A program made the translations under genes and the position numbers. The notes under the pieces are model-generated. The model was given only the letters and a program-made list of their open reading frames with translations. It made no database searches and was not told where the DNA came from. DNA of 57,445 bases, taken from positions 1 to 57,445 of the forward strand of contig JAFSXN010000100.1 of NCBI GenBank assembly GCA_017444015.1, given 5' to 3'. The DNA is from Lachnospiraceae bacterium (GTDB lineage: Bacteria; Bacillota; Clostridia; Lachnospirales; Lachnospiraceae). Shown here piece after piece: positions 36,588 through 46,236 of this stretch (positions are counted from its first letter, which is position 1; each line of letters begins with the position of its first letter).

Positions 36588-37647
36588 TTGCCTCTGCCTC
36601 CTCGTACTTTCTCAGCACAAAATGTAGGATCGTCCCTTCGCCTTCCTTTCCGCTGGCCCAGATATAGCCGCCGTGATCCTCAATTATTTTCTTCACGACG
36701 GAAAGGCCGATGCCGCTGCCGCCCTGCGCGGAATTTCTCGAGGTATCGGTCCGGTAGAACCGGTCAAAGATATAGGGAAGGTCCTTCGCCGCAATCCCTT
36801 TTCCGTTGTCCTCGATATCCACCTCGATAGAATCCCCGTGATCCATGATCCGGATCATAATATTTCCCGAGGGTTTTCCCATATATTTTACGGAATTCCC
36901 GATGATATTGCTGATGACACGGCGAAGCTGCTCGGGATCCGCAATGATGCGCGTTTTCTGGTCAACCTCATTATAAAAGGAAAGCTCGATATTCTTCGAC
37001 TCCAGGTCCAGCCCGATCTCTTCGACGCAGTCGTTGAAAAAGTCTCCCACATTGATCCGGTGGAAATTATACGGGATCCGGTTCGTATCGATCCTGGAAT
37101 ACAGGGTCAGCTCGTTGATCAGGCTGTCCATCTCGTTGGTCTTATTGTAGATCGTTTTGATATAACGATCCATTTTATCGGGGGTATCCGCCACCCCGTC
37201 CATGATCCCCTCGACGTAGCCCTTGATCGAGGTGATCGGAGTTTTCAGATCGTGGGAGATATTACTGATCAGCTCCCGGTTCTCATTGTCATATTTGATC
37301 TTCTCCTCTGAGGATTCCTTGAGCCTCCCTCTCATATCGTCAAAGCTGTTGCACAGCTGGCTCAACTCATCCGTTTCATCGGTCCGGATCGTAAAATCCA
37401 GATTCCCGTCCGCCACCTTGTTCATCGCGTCCTTTAACTTGTCGAGAGGCTTCAGAACGAAGCGGTAGAAGTAACGGATGAAGACGATCAGGGTAACCGC
37501 CATAACAAGCGCAGTGGCCAGGACGATAGTCGCGACCTGGATCTTTATATCAAAAACAGAAAACAGCCAAAGCGCGATTGCCATAAGAACGATCGGGGGG
37601 ATTCCGATCAGGCAGGTAAAGAATATCAGTCTTTTTCGAAGCTTCAT
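36565..37647 (-). CDS. Sensor histidine kinase
   Basis: The 360-residue partner of the response regulator. It has two close N-terminal membrane segments (about 8-30 and 35-56) with almost no extracellular loop, which argues for sensing within the membrane. A HAMP domain (about 58-110) follows, then HisKA with ISNISHDLKTPITSIKG (phospho-His) and HATPase_c with IGNSVKY, DNGKGI and GGSGIGLSVV. Cell-envelope sensing kinases with this intramembrane layout are common in Firmicutes. The neighbouring murG makes an envelope role plausible but unproven. Confidence 0.95.
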   Translation of the reverse strand: MKLRKRLIFFTCLIGIPPIVLMAIALWLFSVFDIKIQVATIVLATALVMAVTLIVFIRYFYRFVLKPLDKLKDAMNKVADGNLDFTIRTDETDELSQLCNSFDDMRGRLKESSEEKIKYDNENRELISNISHDLKTPITSIKGYVEGIMDGVADTPDKMDRYIKTIYNKTNEMDSLINELTLYSRIDTNRIPYNFHRINVGDFFNDCVEEIGLDLESKNIELSFYNEVDQKTRIIADPEQLRRVISNIIGNSVKYMGKPSGNIMIRIMDHGDSIEVDIEDNGKGIAAKDLPYIFDRFYRTDTSRNSAQGGSGIGLSVVKKIIEDHGGYIWASGKEGEGTILHFVLRKYEEAEANEQNTDH

Positions 37648-37824
37648 AAAGATAAGTATACATTAAACATCTGAAATATTCTCGTTATAAAATATTAAAT
37701 TAGTATAAACCGGGGCGGGAACAAAAAACAATAGAAAAAATCAGCAGTATGAGGTATTATAAAACATAGTATTTATTGACAGGGGGAAAAGCGGGCTAGC
37801 CGCGAAGGGGGAGAGTTGAAGTAT

Positions 37825-38901
37825 ATGAAGCGCATTGTTCTGACCGGCGGGGGTACAGCCGGACACGTCACGCCTAATATCGCGCTGATACCGGGACTTT
37901 TGGAAAAAGGCTACGATATTCAATATATCGGCTCCTATGACGGGATCGAGAAGACGCTGATCGAGGATCTTGGGATCCCCTATCACGGGATTTCGTCGGG
38001 GAAGCTTCGAAGATATTTTTCAATAAAAAATCTGACAGATCCATTTCGGGTCCTGCGCGGCTTATCGGAAGCAAAAAAGCTGCTTGCGAAGCTGAAGCCG
38101 GATATTGTTTTCTCTAAAGGGGGCTTTGTAACGGTGCCGGTGGTTTTGTCGGCAGGGAAGCTAAAGATCCCCGCGATTATTCACGAATCGGATATGACGC
38201 CGGGGTTGGCGAATAAGCTCTGCTTTTCGTCCGCAAAGAAGATTTGCTGCAGTTTTCCCGAAACGATGAAAAGTCTGCCGGGGGACAAGGCGGTCCTGAC
38301 GGGGCTGCCGATTCGGGACGAGCTGTTTCAGGGGGATAAGAACAAGGCCAGAGAGCTGACGGGGCTTACCGATCACAAGCCGGTCATCCTGGTCGTCGGC
38401 GGAAGTCTTGGCTCGGTTTCGGTCAATCTTGCGGTACGGAGTATTCTTCCGGAGCTGTTAAAGGATTTCAACGTGATCCATCTCTGCGGTAAGGGGAAAA
38501 AGGACGACTCCTACGACGGGACGAAGGGCTACGTTCAGTATGAATATATCAAGGACGAGCTGAAGGATCTGTTCGCGCTTGCGGATATCGTGATCTCAAG
38601 GGCCGGAGCAAACGCGATCTGCGAGCTTCTGGCACTGAAAAAGCCGAATGTCCTGATCCCGCTTCCCGGAACCAGCAGCAGAGGCGATCAGATCCTGAAC
38701 GCGAGGTCCTTTGAAGCGCAGGGCTTTTCAGTTGTGATCGAGGAAGAGGAGCTGACCAAGGAACTGTTGTACGAGAAGGTCTTGGAGGTTTTTAACGATC
38801 AGGACACGATCATAGATACCATGAAGAACAGCAATCAGAATAACGCGGTGGATACGATCTTAAGGTTAATCGAGGAATATACTGGACATGAAACGGTTTA
38901 A
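37825..38901 (+). CDS. murG: MurG, lipid II-forming GlcNAc transferase
   Basis: MurG adds GlcNAc to lipid I on the inner membrane face, the last cytoplasmic step of peptidoglycan precursor synthesis. The 358-residue product has the N-terminal loop TGGGTAGHVTPN and the C-terminal donor-site motifs VVGGSLGS and GANAICELLALKKPNVLIPLP. I choose the ATG at 37825; the upstream TTG at 37816 lies too close to GGGGGAG. The gene's last 14 bases overlap the start of the barnase gene, so expression of the two is coupled. Confidence 0.95.
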   Translation: MKRIVLTGGGTAGHVTPNIALIPGLLEKGYDIQYIGSYDGIEKTLIEDLGIPYHGISSGKLRRYFSIKNLTDPFRVLRGLSEAKKLLAKLKPDIVFSKGGFVTVPVVLSAGKLKIPAIIHESDMTPGLANKLCFSSAKKICCSFPETMKSLPGDKAVLTGLPIRDELFQGDKNKARELTGLTDHKPVILVVGGSLGSVSVNLAVRSILPELLKDFNVIHLCGKGKKDDSYDGTKGYVQYEYIKDELKDLFALADIVISRAGANAICELLALKKPNVLIPLPGTSSRGDQILNARSFEAQGFSVVIEEEELTKELLYEKVLEVFNDQDTIIDTMKNSNQNNAVDTILRLIEEYTGHETV

Positions 38902-39559
38902 GCTATTTCTTTTGATGCTTCTGATGCTGCTTCTCGGCAGTATCGGGATAACAGGCTGTAAAGAGGATTCCGGGGCGGGCGAAGACCAGGCTGAGCGCCT
39001 TTTCATACCGCAGGAGGTCATGGACGCGGTCGCTGATGGTAAGGAGGCTGAGGATCCGGTTTATCAGGAGCTGACGCTGATCGAGGATGAACCGGAGGCG
39101 GAAGCCCCGGAGGAGACCGGGGACGAGCCGGAAACGGAAGCCTCAGAAGAGCCCGGGGCGGAAGCAAAAGAGGATACTCCGGAAACAGAGCTGATCGACG
39201 AGAATGGAGTTTATGATTCCAGGGAAGAGGTTGCGCTCTATATCCATACCTACGGAAAGCTCCCGGGCAATTATATTACGAAAAAGGAAGCTCAGGCTCT
39301 CGGCTGGAGCGGAGGCTCTCTTTCAGAATACGCGCCGGGGAAGTGCATCGGAGGGAGCTATTTCGGAAATTATGAGCAGGCGCTGCCGGAAAAGCGCGGC
39401 AGGAAGTATTATGAATGCGACATTGATACGCTCGGAGCGTCGAAACGGGGCGCGAAGCGAATCATCTATTCCAATGACGGGCTGATCTATTATTCCGGCG
39501 ATCATTATGAAACTTTTGAGCTTCTGTATGACGCTGCGGGCGGTGCCGAATCAGAATAA
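38888..39559 (+). CDS. Lipoprotein barnase (guanyl-type ribonuclease)
   Basis: A 223-residue secreted RNase of the barnase family. A lipoprotein signal (about 1-24, lipobox ITGC) is followed by a long Glu/Pro-rich acidic linker (about 45-100). The C-terminal ~110 residues align with barnase from the Asp of LIDENG through DHYETFELLYD. By alignment with barnase the catalytic residues are kept: E176 (for E73), R187 and R191 (R83, R87) and H206 (H102), and KLPGNYITKKEAQALGW is nearly identical. It is predicted to be active and tethered outside the membrane. It begins within the last codons of murG, and its inhibitor gene barstar follows after 64 bp. Confidence 0.9.
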   Translation: MKRFKLFLLMLLMLLLGSIGITGCKEDSGAGEDQAERLFIPQEVMDAVADGKEAEDPVYQELTLIEDEPEAEAPEETGDEPETEASEEPGAEAKEDTPETELIDENGVYDSREEVALYIHTYGKLPGNYITKKEAQALGWSGGSLSEYAPGKCIGGSYFGNYEQALPEKRGRKYYECDIDTLGASKRGAKRIIYSNDGLIYYSGDHYETFELLYDAAGGAESE

Positions 39560-39590
39560 TATCGTAAACGAATTAAATATATTCGGTTCC
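39556..39590 (-). repeat. 36-nt dispersed repeat, copy 2 (inverted)
   Basis: Reverse-complement match to 25231-25266 at about 33 of 36 positions, with the same CGAAT/ATTCG hairpin. It fills the gap between barnase and barstar and could separate their expression. Confidence 0.6.
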
Positions 39591-39623
39591 TCTCTATTTT
39601 CTATAAAAGAAGGGAAATCATAG

Positions 39624-39893
39624 ATGACTTACGAAATCGATCTATCAAGTGTATACAATCCTGACGATCTTCATGAGGTGATCGGCGACACCCTGCCGCT
39701 ACCGGACTATTACGGAGGGAATCTGGATGCGCTGCACGATGTTCTGACGGACTTTTTTGAGGATACAGAGATTACGTTTACGAATGTCTTTGAGGCAAGC
39801 GTGATGATGCCCAAGTACATTGCCGCCCTGAAGCGGATGTGCGGGGACGCGGAGGAGGAAAATCCTCACTTGACTATCCATTTCAAAGAATGA
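39624..39893 (+). CDS. Barstar-family ribonuclease inhibitor
   Basis: An 89-residue cytoplasmic protein that binds and blocks barnase-type RNases before export. The core LPDYYGGNLDALHDVLTDF matches the barstar inhibitory helix, including the two Asp residues (D35 and D39 in barstar); the Trp between them is replaced by His. The start follows AAGAAGGGAAA. Adjacent to the barnase gene, it forms an RNase/immunity pair. Confidence 0.93.
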   Translation: MTYEIDLSSVYNPDDLHEVIGDTLPLPDYYGGNLDALHDVLTDFFEDTEITFTNVFEASVMMPKYIAALKRMCGDAEEENPHLTIHFKE

Positions 39894-39919
39894 AGCATTG
39901 ATACTGAGGAGTATAAGAA

Positions 39920-40078
39920 ATGGAGGCAGCCATAAAGACAGATTATCAGTACAGATCAATTTTAAAGTCCATTAAAATGATATTGGCAGGCTGTAAGGAT
40001 ATTAAGGAAGCGGAAGAATAGATTGATGAGTTAATTGCAGATAGAGAAAAAGCAGAAAAAGAAAAGGAACAAGAATAA
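39920..40078 (+). pseudogene. Small ORF interrupted by an in-frame amber codon
   Basis: An ATG at 39920 with a well-spaced GAGGAG opens 33 codons ending at TAG (40019-40021). The same frame then continues for 18 further codons to TAA (40076-40078). The sense before and after is one helical, charged protein (GCKDIKEAEE, then IDELIADREKAEKEKEQE), so a single base change, for instance TGG to TAG, probably broke it. A similar small protein is encoded at 44208. Function unknown. Confidence 0.55.
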
Positions 40079-40084
40079 GCTCGT

Positions 40085-40888
40085 ATGATTTTCGATACAC
40101 ATGCGCACTATGATGATGAAGCCTTTTCGGAAGACCGGGAGGAACTCATCGGGAAACTAAATGAGAACGGGATCCGCTATGTCGTCAATATCGGAACCTG
40201 CCGGGAAACCTGCGTACAGACACTCAGACTTACGGAGAAATATCCGTTTTTCTTCGGCGCGATCGGCTTCCATCCAAGCGATATCGCGGGGTTTAACGAA
40301 AACGAGGAGCGCTGGTTCAGAGAACAGGCGAAAAACGAGAAGATCATAGCGATCGGAGAGATCGGACTGGATTATTACTGGGACAAGGAAGAGGAGGTCC
40401 AGGAAAAACAGAGAGAAGCCTTCGTTTCTCAGTTAAAGTTAGCAAGACAGCTAAAACTTCCGGTGGCGGTCCACAGCAGAGAAGCCGCAAAGGATACCAT
40501 GGATATCATAAAAGAGCACGGGCAGGGCCTTGGCGGCGTGATTCACTGCTATTCCTACCATGTACAGGATGCTCTTGCCTATGTTGAAATGGGCTATTAT
40601 ATCGGCGTCGGCGGCGTACTTACCTTTAAAAACGCGCGTAAGCTCAGAGAGGTAGTCGAGGCGGTTCCGATCGAAAGGATCGTACTGGAAACGGATTGTC
40701 CGTATCTGGCACCGGAGCCGTATCGGGGGAAGCGGAATTCCTCCCTGTATCTGCCCTATGTAGTGGAAAAGCTCGCTGAGATCAAGGGGCTGACGCCCTC
40801 TGAGGTGGAGGACATTACCTTTAAAAACGCGGTTGATATGTATAGAATATCGCATGTTATGAATCCGGTAAACGCAATTAGCGGTTGA
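40085..40888 (+). CDS. tatD: TatD-family metal-dependent deoxyribonuclease
   Basis: A 267-residue TIM-barrel metallohydrolase, 3'-5' exonuclease family. Metal ligands are visible in FDTHAHYDDEAF (H and H), GEIGLDYYW (Glu), PVAVHSREAA and GVIHCYSYH (His), and VLETDCPYLAPEP (Asp). It immediately precedes rsmA, a common order in Firmicutes. The start follows weak spacing after the previous TAA; no other ATG nearby fits better. Confidence 0.95.
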   Translation: MIFDTHAHYDDEAFSEDREELIGKLNENGIRYVVNIGTCRETCVQTLRLTEKYPFFFGAIGFHPSDIAGFNENEERWFREQAKNEKIIAIGEIGLDYYWDKEEEVQEKQREAFVSQLKLARQLKLPVAVHSREAAKDTMDIIKEHGQGLGGVIHCYSYHVQDALAYVEMGYYIGVGGVLTFKNARKLREVVEAVPIERIVLETDCPYLAPEPYRGKRNSSLYLPYVVEKLAEIKGLTPSEVEDITFKNAVDMYRISHVMNPVNAISG

Positions 40889-40985
40889 ATATTCTAAGGG
40901 AATATATGGGATGGAATTGTGTTTGCGGGTCCGATGGAAACGACAGGTTTTTCAGAAATAGAAAACAGTTTTGTAAGGAACAGGA

Positions 40986-41837
40986 ATGCAGCGGATGGGG
41001 ACACCCTCGGAAACCTTATATCTGATCAAAAAACACGACTTTACGATCCAGAAGCGCTACGGACAGAATTTTCTGATCGATGAAAATGTCCTCAGAATGA
41101 TCGTGGACGCGGCGGAAATCTCAGAAGCTGACCATGTGATCGAGATCGGTCCGGGGCTTGGGACCATGACAGGGCTTCTCTGCGAAAGAGCGGCACAGGT
41201 GACGGCTGTTGAGATCGACAGGGAGCTGATCCCGATCCTTAAGGAAACGCTTGTCGGCATTCCGAATGTAGAGATTATCAATGAGGATATTTTAAAGCTC
41301 GACCTGAACCGTATCCTTGAAGACAGCGCCGCGAAATATAAGGTTGTCGCAAACCTTCCCTATTATATTACGACCCCGATCATCCTGAAGCTTTTAGAGG
41401 AGAAATATCCGATCGAAAGTATTACCGTGATGATCCAGAAGGAGGTCGCGGAGCGAATGCAGGCCGGGCCAGGGACAAGAGATTACGGAGCGCTCTCCCT
41501 TGCGGTACAGTATTATTCAAGGCCTGTGATCGTGACAACAGTTTCGCAAAACTGCTTTTACCCCCGGCCGAAGGTGGATTCAACGGTGATAAGGCTTGAA
41601 ATCGAAAAAGAAGGAAGCGTTGCTGTAAAGGACGAGAGGTTTATGTTCCGGCTGATCCGGGCCTCCTTTAACCAGCGGAGAAAGACGCTTGTAAACGGCC
41701 TGACCCACGGGATACCGGAGCTGACCAGAGAACAGATAGAGGAAGCCTTGCGGGCGATGGAGCTGCCATTAACGGTCCGCGGTGAGGCGCTGACGCTTGC
41801 GGAATTTGCAGCGCTCAGCGATCTTTTGCATAAATAA
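40986..41837 (+). CDS. rsmA: 16S rRNA dimethyladenosine transferase RsmA/KsgA
   Basis: The enzyme dimethylates two adjacent adenines at the 3' end of 16S rRNA using SAM. The 283-residue product shows [10 protein letters not shown] at the N-terminus, SAM-binding [10 protein letters not shown], and [10 protein letters not shown] in the active site. A C-terminal RNA-binding region ends at [15 protein letters not shown] and beyond. The length is normal. Kasugamycin sensitivity depends on this methylation, as known for the family. It is 19 bp upstream of glgP, so the two may be cotranscribed. Confidence 0.96.
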   Translation: MQRMGTPSETLYLIKKHDFTIQKRYGQNFLIDENVLRMIVDAAEISEADHVIEIGPGLGTMTGLLCERAAQVTAVEIDRELIPILKETLVGIPNVEIINEDILKLDLNRILEDSAAKYKVVANLPYYITTPIILKLLEEKYPIESITVMIQKEVAERMQAGPGTRDYGALSLAVQYYSRPVIVTTVSQNCFYPRPKVDSTVIRLEIEKEGSVAVKDERFMFRLIRASFNQRRKTLVNGLTHGIPELTREQIEEALRAMELPLTVRGEALTLAEFAALSDLLHK

Positions 41838-41856
41838 TAAAGAAGGAAGGAAAACG

Positions 41857-44205
41857 ATGGAACTGGAAAAGAAACTCGAGCAATTAACAAAGAAGCTCTA
41901 CGGGAAAACGGTAGAGAAGGCGACGAATGCGGAGCTGTATCACGTTCTGCTGCAGCTTACGAAGGAGCTTTCGGAAGAAAAAAAGGTGATCGACGGGGAT
42001 CGGAAGGTCTACTATATTTCAGCGGAATTTCTGATCGGAAAGCTGCTGTCGAATAATCTTATCAATCTGGGCGTATATGATGAGCTGGAAAAGATCCTCG
42101 GCAAGAGCGGAAAGTCGATAAAGACGATCGAAGAGGAGGAGCCGGAGCCTTCGCTTGGGAACGGCGGACTCGGGAGGCTGGCCGCCTGCTTTATGGATTC
42201 CATCGCGACGCTGGGCCTGCCCGGGGAGGGAATCGGTCTGAACTATCATTTCGGCCTCTTTAAACAGGTCTTTCAGGATTATCTTCAGATGGCGGAAAAG
42301 AATGACTGGATCGAGAAATCTTCCTGGCTCAATAAGACGGATACGAGCTTTGAGGTAGAGTTCGGAGGCGGGAAAAAGGTAACGTCCGTTCTCTATGATC
42401 TGGATGTCATCGGGTACGATAACGGTATCGTAAAGCTCCATCTTTTCGACCTTGAGGGGCTGGATGAAGGGCTCGTAAAGAAGGGGATCGATTTTGACAA
42501 GGAGGCGGTCGAGAAGAACCTGACCCTGTTCCTGTATCCGGATGATTCGGACAAGGCCGGCAATCTCCTTCGGATCTATCAGCAGTATTTCATGGTCAGC
42601 AATGGTGCCCAGCTTATCATCAAGGAAATGAAGGACAAGGGCTTTCCGCTTGATGAGCTTGATAAGCACGTTATCATCCAGATCAACGATACCCATCCGA
42701 CCATGGTCATTCCGGAGCTGATCCGTATCCTGACCCAGGAGGAGGGCTTTACCATGGAGGACGCGATCTCGGTCGTAAGTAAGAGCGTCGCGTATACGAA
42801 TCATACGATCCTTGCGGAAGCGCTGGAAAAGTGGCCCCTGGATTATCTGGAGCAGGTTGTTCCGAAGCTGGTTCCGATCATCAAGGAGCTGAACAACCGT
42901 ATCGCGAAAGCTTGCAGGATGGGCGCCTTTGGAGATGCGTTTAAGCCGGCCCCCGCGGGGAAGGCAGAGAAGGACTCAAAAAAGAACCCTGCGGAAGAGA
43001 TCCAGATCATCGACAGGGATAACCGGGTCCATATGGCGCATATCGATATCCATTACGGGATTTCGGTTAACGGCGTTGCGGCGATTCATACGGATATCCT
43101 GAAGAATACGGAGCTAAACAGCTTCTATAAGCTCTATCCGGAGAAGTTCAACAACAAGACCAACGGTATCACCTTCCGGAGATGGCTCCTGTCCTGCAAT
43201 CATCATCTGGCGGAACTTCTGGACGAAACCATCGGGACGGGCTACCGGAAGGACGCGATGGAGCTTGAAAAACTCTTAAAGTATAAGGATGACGAGAAGG
43301 TTTTGGACCGTCTGTCCAAGATCAAGAAGGAGAACAAGGCGGCGCTCATCGAGCATATCCGTAAAACCGAGGGTGTGGAGCTGAACCCGGATTCGATTTT
43401 TGATATCCAGGTCAAGCGGCTGCACGAATACAAGAGACAGCAGATGAACGCGCTCTACATTATCCATAAATATCTGGAGATCAAGGGCGGAAAGAAGCCT
43501 GCCCGTCCGATCACCTGTATTTTTGGCGCAAAGGCCGCGCCTGCCTACGTTATCGCGAAAGATATCATTCATCTTCTTCTCGTCCTTGAGGAGATCGTGA
43601 ACAAGGATCCTGAAGTCAGTCCGTATCTGAAGGTGGTCTTTGTAACAAATTATAATGTGAGCTACGCGGAAAAGCTGATCCCCGCCTGCGATATCTCCGA
43701 GCAGATCAGCCTGGCCTCGAAGGAAGCCAGCGGAACCTCGAATATGAAGTTTATGTTAAACGGCGCGGTAACCCTTGGAACGGACGACGGCGCCAACGTC
43801 GAGATCCATGAGCTGGTAGGCGATGAGAATATCTATATCTTCGGCGCGGATTCGGATACGGTTATTAAGCATTACGAGAAGGCGGACTACGTTTCGAAGG
43901 ACTACTATAAGAAGTCGAAGGTGATCAAGGAGGCGGTGGATTTCATCGTCGGCAAGCAGGCTATGAAGATCGGGCATAAGGAGAATCTGGAGCGGCTGTA
44001 TAACGAGCTTCTGAATAAGGACTGGTTTATGACGCTTTTAGACCTGGAGAGCTATATCGCAAAGAAGGATGAAATGCTTAAGGACTATGAGGACACGGCA
44101 AAGTGGAAGAGGATGATGCTTGTCAATATCGCAAAGGCAGGCTTCTTCTCCTCCGACCGTACGATCGAGGAATACAACAGGGATATCTGGAAGCTAAAAT
44201 CATAA
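41857..44205 (+). CDS. glgP: Glycogen/maltodextrin phosphorylase GlgP
   Basis: A PLP-dependent enzyme that releases glucose-1-phosphate from alpha-1,4-glucans. The 782-residue product begins at the ATG at 41857 after GAAGGAAGGAAAA; an upstream in-frame start lies within rsmA and lacks support. The N-terminal substrate loop [16 protein letters not shown] and the PLP lysine K631 in [20 protein letters not shown] are clear. It belongs to the GT35 family. A terminator-like hairpin follows. With malQ and the GH13 enzymes it completes an alpha-glucan degradation set. Confidence 0.97.
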   Translation: MELEKKLEQLTKKLYGKTVEKATNAELYHVLLQLTKELSEEKKVIDGDRKVYYISAEFLIGKLLSNNLINLGVYDELEKILGKSGKSIKTIEEEEPEPSLGNGGLGRLAACFMDSIATLGLPGEGIGLNYHFGLFKQVFQDYLQMAEKNDWIEKSSWLNKTDTSFEVEFGGGKKVTSVLYDLDVIGYDNGIVKLHLFDLEGLDEGLVKKGIDFDKEAVEKNLTLFLYPDDSDKAGNLLRIYQQYFMVSNGAQLIIKEMKDKGFPLDELDKHVIIQINDTHPTMVIPELIRILTQEEGFTMEDAISVVSKSVAYTNHTILAEALEKWPLDYLEQVVPKLVPIIKELNNRIAKACRMGAFGDAFKPAPAGKAEKDSKKNPAEEIQIIDRDNRVHMAHIDIHYGISVNGVAAIHTDILKNTELNSFYKLYPEKFNNKTNGITFRRWLLSCNHHLAELLDETIGTGYRKDAMELEKLLKYKDDEKVLDRLSKIKKENKAALIEHIRKTEGVELNPDSIFDIQVKRLHEYKRQQMNALYIIHKYLEIKGGKKPARPITCIFGAKAAPAYVIAKDIIHLLLVLEEIVNKDPEVSPYLKVVFVTNYNVSYAEKLIPACDISEQISLASKEASGTSNMKFMLNGAVTLGTDDGANVEIHELVGDENIYIFGADSDTVIKHYEKADYVSKDYYKKSKVIKEAVDFIVGKQAMKIGHKENLERLYNELLNKDWFMTLLDLESYIAKKDEMLKDYEDTAKWKRMMLVNIAKAGFFSSDRTIEEYNRDIWKLKS

Positions 44206-44207
44206 AA

Positions 44208-44348
44208 ATGCTTCGAATGATCATTGACAAATGCGACAGCCTGGATGAGGCAAAGCAACGTTTAGCAGAGCTTAATGATGACGAGAAGGAAAAGGATCAG
44301 GAAAAAAGGAGGACTGACCGAATGGTCAGCCCTCTTTGTAGTTTTTGA
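44208..44348 (+). CDS. Small ORF related to the broken ORF at 39920
   Basis: A 46-codon ORF whose ATG is two bases after the glgP stop. It has no separate ribosome binding site, but its product resembles the 39920 ORF: RMIIDKCDSLDEA matches KMILAGCKDIKEA at 7 of 13 positions, and both have a Lys/Glu-rich tail. The C-terminal codons run through the terminator hairpin, so the last residues may not be meaningful. It could be a translationally coupled peptide or a decaying gene end. Low certainty. Confidence 0.3.
   Translation: MLRMIIDKCDSLDEAKQRLAELNDDEKEKDQEKRRTDRMVSPLCSF
44306..44345. terminator. Terminator hairpin between glgP and amylosucrase-like gene
   Basis: CTGACC (44314-44319) and GGTCAG (44324-44329) form a tight stem with a four-base loop, extended by AGG/CCT, with TTTG and TTTTTG tracts to the right. 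It lies between convergent genes and overlaps the end of the amylosucrase-like gene. It could serve both strands. Confidence 0.6.
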
Positions 44349-46227
44349 TATACCACGCAAACCCGTATCCCGGCAGGATAAATCTGTCTAACGATACGGA
44401 CGCCCCTCGTTTGGCGCTTTGTTTCAATGAATCAAAATCTGCTAAAACCGTATAGGTCTCCGTCTCCCCCGTCGTTACGGCCTTCGAAGCTCTGTCGAAG
44501 TTAAAGAAAGCTAATATCTTCACTCCCTCATAGTACCGCCCGATACCGAGAACGCTGTTTGGATGATCGGCCCCGCCCTGTACATCTTCTGCCGAGGAGA
44601 TCGGAACGAGCCAGGTATCCGCGGCCCCCATAAAGACCTTGTTCGCGCTTCGGAGCTTTTCAAGAGAACGGATCGCCGAATACAGCTGGCCCTCTCGTGT
44701 CGTCTTCTTTTTCCGGTTTTTCGCGCTCTCCCAGTCGAATTTTCCCCGGTGGATATAGCGGCTGTCCGCCCGTTTCAGGGGATCCTCCTTATAGGAGTAG
44801 TCATTCAGCTGCCCGATCTCGTCGCCGCTGTAGAGGATCGGGATCCCCGACAGCGTAAGCAGGAACGCATGGAGCATGATATCCAGCGCGATACCTTCCT
44901 GTATCTTTTCCGGGGCCTTTTCATATTCCCCGGTCTCGATCCCGCAAAGGGAAGCGGTCGTTCCGCAAAGCCTCGCGTCCCCAAGTCTCGGGTCGTCGTT
45001 GTAAAGTTCTCCTCTGGACTCGCTTCCGAAGATATAGCCCCGGAAATAGTCATTCAGGAACTTTTTATGCGCGACCTCGTTCACGCCGAACTGCCCGAGG
45101 AAAGGATAATCCAAACCCCAGCCGATATCGTCGTGACAGCGCAGGTAGTTCAGAAAAACATAGTCTTTCGGCAGCGAGAACACCTTTCCGAGCTGATCGG
45201 AAAGCAGCCTAACATCCTTTGTCGCCACCGTATGCCAGGTACTCGCCATAGTCGTTACGTTATAGAGCAGGTGACATTCCGGCTTTTCTACGCTTCCAAA
45301 GTAGGGAACGACCTCCTTCGGTTCCATGACGATCTCTCCGAGCAAAAGGGTTCCCGGGCAGACCAGTTCACAGGCGATCCGCATCAGCCGTACCAGCGTA
45401 TGAACCTCGGGAAGATTTCTGCAGCTGGTCCCAAGAGTCTTCCAGATATAAGGCGTCGCGTCCAGCCGTATGATATCTACGCCCAGATTACAGAGATACA
45501 GCATATTTGCCGTCATATCGTTAAAGACCACGGGATTTCTGTAATTCAGATCCCATTGATAGGGATAAAAGGTCGTCATTACAACCTTTCCGGCCTCCGG
45601 GCACCAGGTAAAATTGCCGGGGGCGGTGGTCGGAAAGACCTCCGGCATGGTCTTCTCGAATTCATTCGGGATATTCCAGTCGTCGTAGAAGAAATATCTG
45701 CTCTGATACTCCGGATCTCCCTGCCTTGCCAGAACCGCCCATTCGTGATCCTCGCTGGTATGGTTCATAACAAAATCCAGGCAGAGGCTGATCCCGTTCT
45801 CGTGACACTCCGAGGACAGCAGAGCAAGATCCTCATTTGTTCCCAGCTTCGGTTCGACGCTTCGGAAATCCGAAACCGCGTAGCCCCCGTCGCTCCGCCC
45901 CTCAGGACTCTTTAAGATCGGCATAAGGTGCAGATAGTTGACTCCGAGCTCCTTGATATAGTCAAGGTGCGAACGGACTCCCGAAAGGGTTTCTCCGAAG
46001 CAGTCGGCGTAGGCCAGCATTCCAAAACGCCTGTTATCTTTATACCAGTCGCCCTGCTTTGACCTTTTTTGATCCCAGGCCCTAAGCTCAGGACTTCTTT
46101 GTCCCGCGTATTCCCGCAGCATAGATAAAAAGTAGTCCAGAGCCTTCGTGTCGTTATGATAAAGCTCCAGATAGAGCCATTTCAGTTCGTCATAATAGTT
46201 TGACAGCCGTTGTTCAAAATCCTTCAT
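44326..46227 (-). CDS. Amylosucrase-like GH13 glucanotransferase
   Basis: A 633-residue cytoplasmic GH13 enzyme. The closest match I recognise is amylosucrase (GH13_4), which makes alpha-1,4-glucan from sucrose and releases fructose. The long helical N-terminus (about 1-90) and the catalytic residues fit: D in VDIIRLDATPYIWK, E in LLLGEIVM, D in RCHDDIGWG. It has no signal peptide. It starts nine bases after the permease stop in the ABC operon, so it probably acts on the transported sugar. Some enzymes of this shape act on other glucosides; the sugar is not fixed by the sequence alone. Confidence 0.85.
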   Translation of the reverse strand: MKDFEQRLSNYYDELKWLYLELYHNDTKALDYFLSMLREYAGQRSPELRAWDQKRSKQGDWYKDNRRFGMLAYADCFGETLSGVRSHLDYIKELGVNYLHLMPILKSPEGRSDGGYAVSDFRSVEPKLGTNEDLALLSSECHENGISLCLDFVMNHTSEDHEWAVLARQGDPEYQSRYFFYDDWNIPNEFEKTMPEVFPTTAPGNFTWCPEAGKVVMTTFYPYQWDLNYRNPVVFNDMTANMLYLCNLGVDIIRLDATPYIWKTLGTSCRNLPEVHTLVRLMRIACELVCPGTLLLGEIVMEPKEVVPYFGSVEKPECHLLYNVTTMASTWHTVATKDVRLLSDQLGKVFSLPKDYVFLNYLRCHDDIGWGLDYPFLGQFGVNEVAHKKFLNDYFRGYIFGSESRGELYNDDPRLGDARLCGTTASLCGIETGEYEKAPEKIQEGIALDIMLHAFLLTLSGIPILYSGDEIGQLNDYSYKEDPLKRADSRYIHRGKFDWESAKNRKKKTTREGQLYSAIRSLEKLRSANKVFMGAADTWLVPISSAEDVQGGADHPNSVLGIGRYYEGVKILAFFNFDRASKAVTTGETETYTVLADFDSLKQSAKRGASVSLDRFILPGYGFAWYIKNYKEG

Positions 46228-46236
46228 CCGTTCGAC

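Noticed and set aside
44563-45915. 450-codon open frame antisense to the amylosucrase-like gene
   Set aside because: The opposite strand encodes an intact GH13 enzyme with all catalytic residues; the frame is a shadow of G+C-rich codons.
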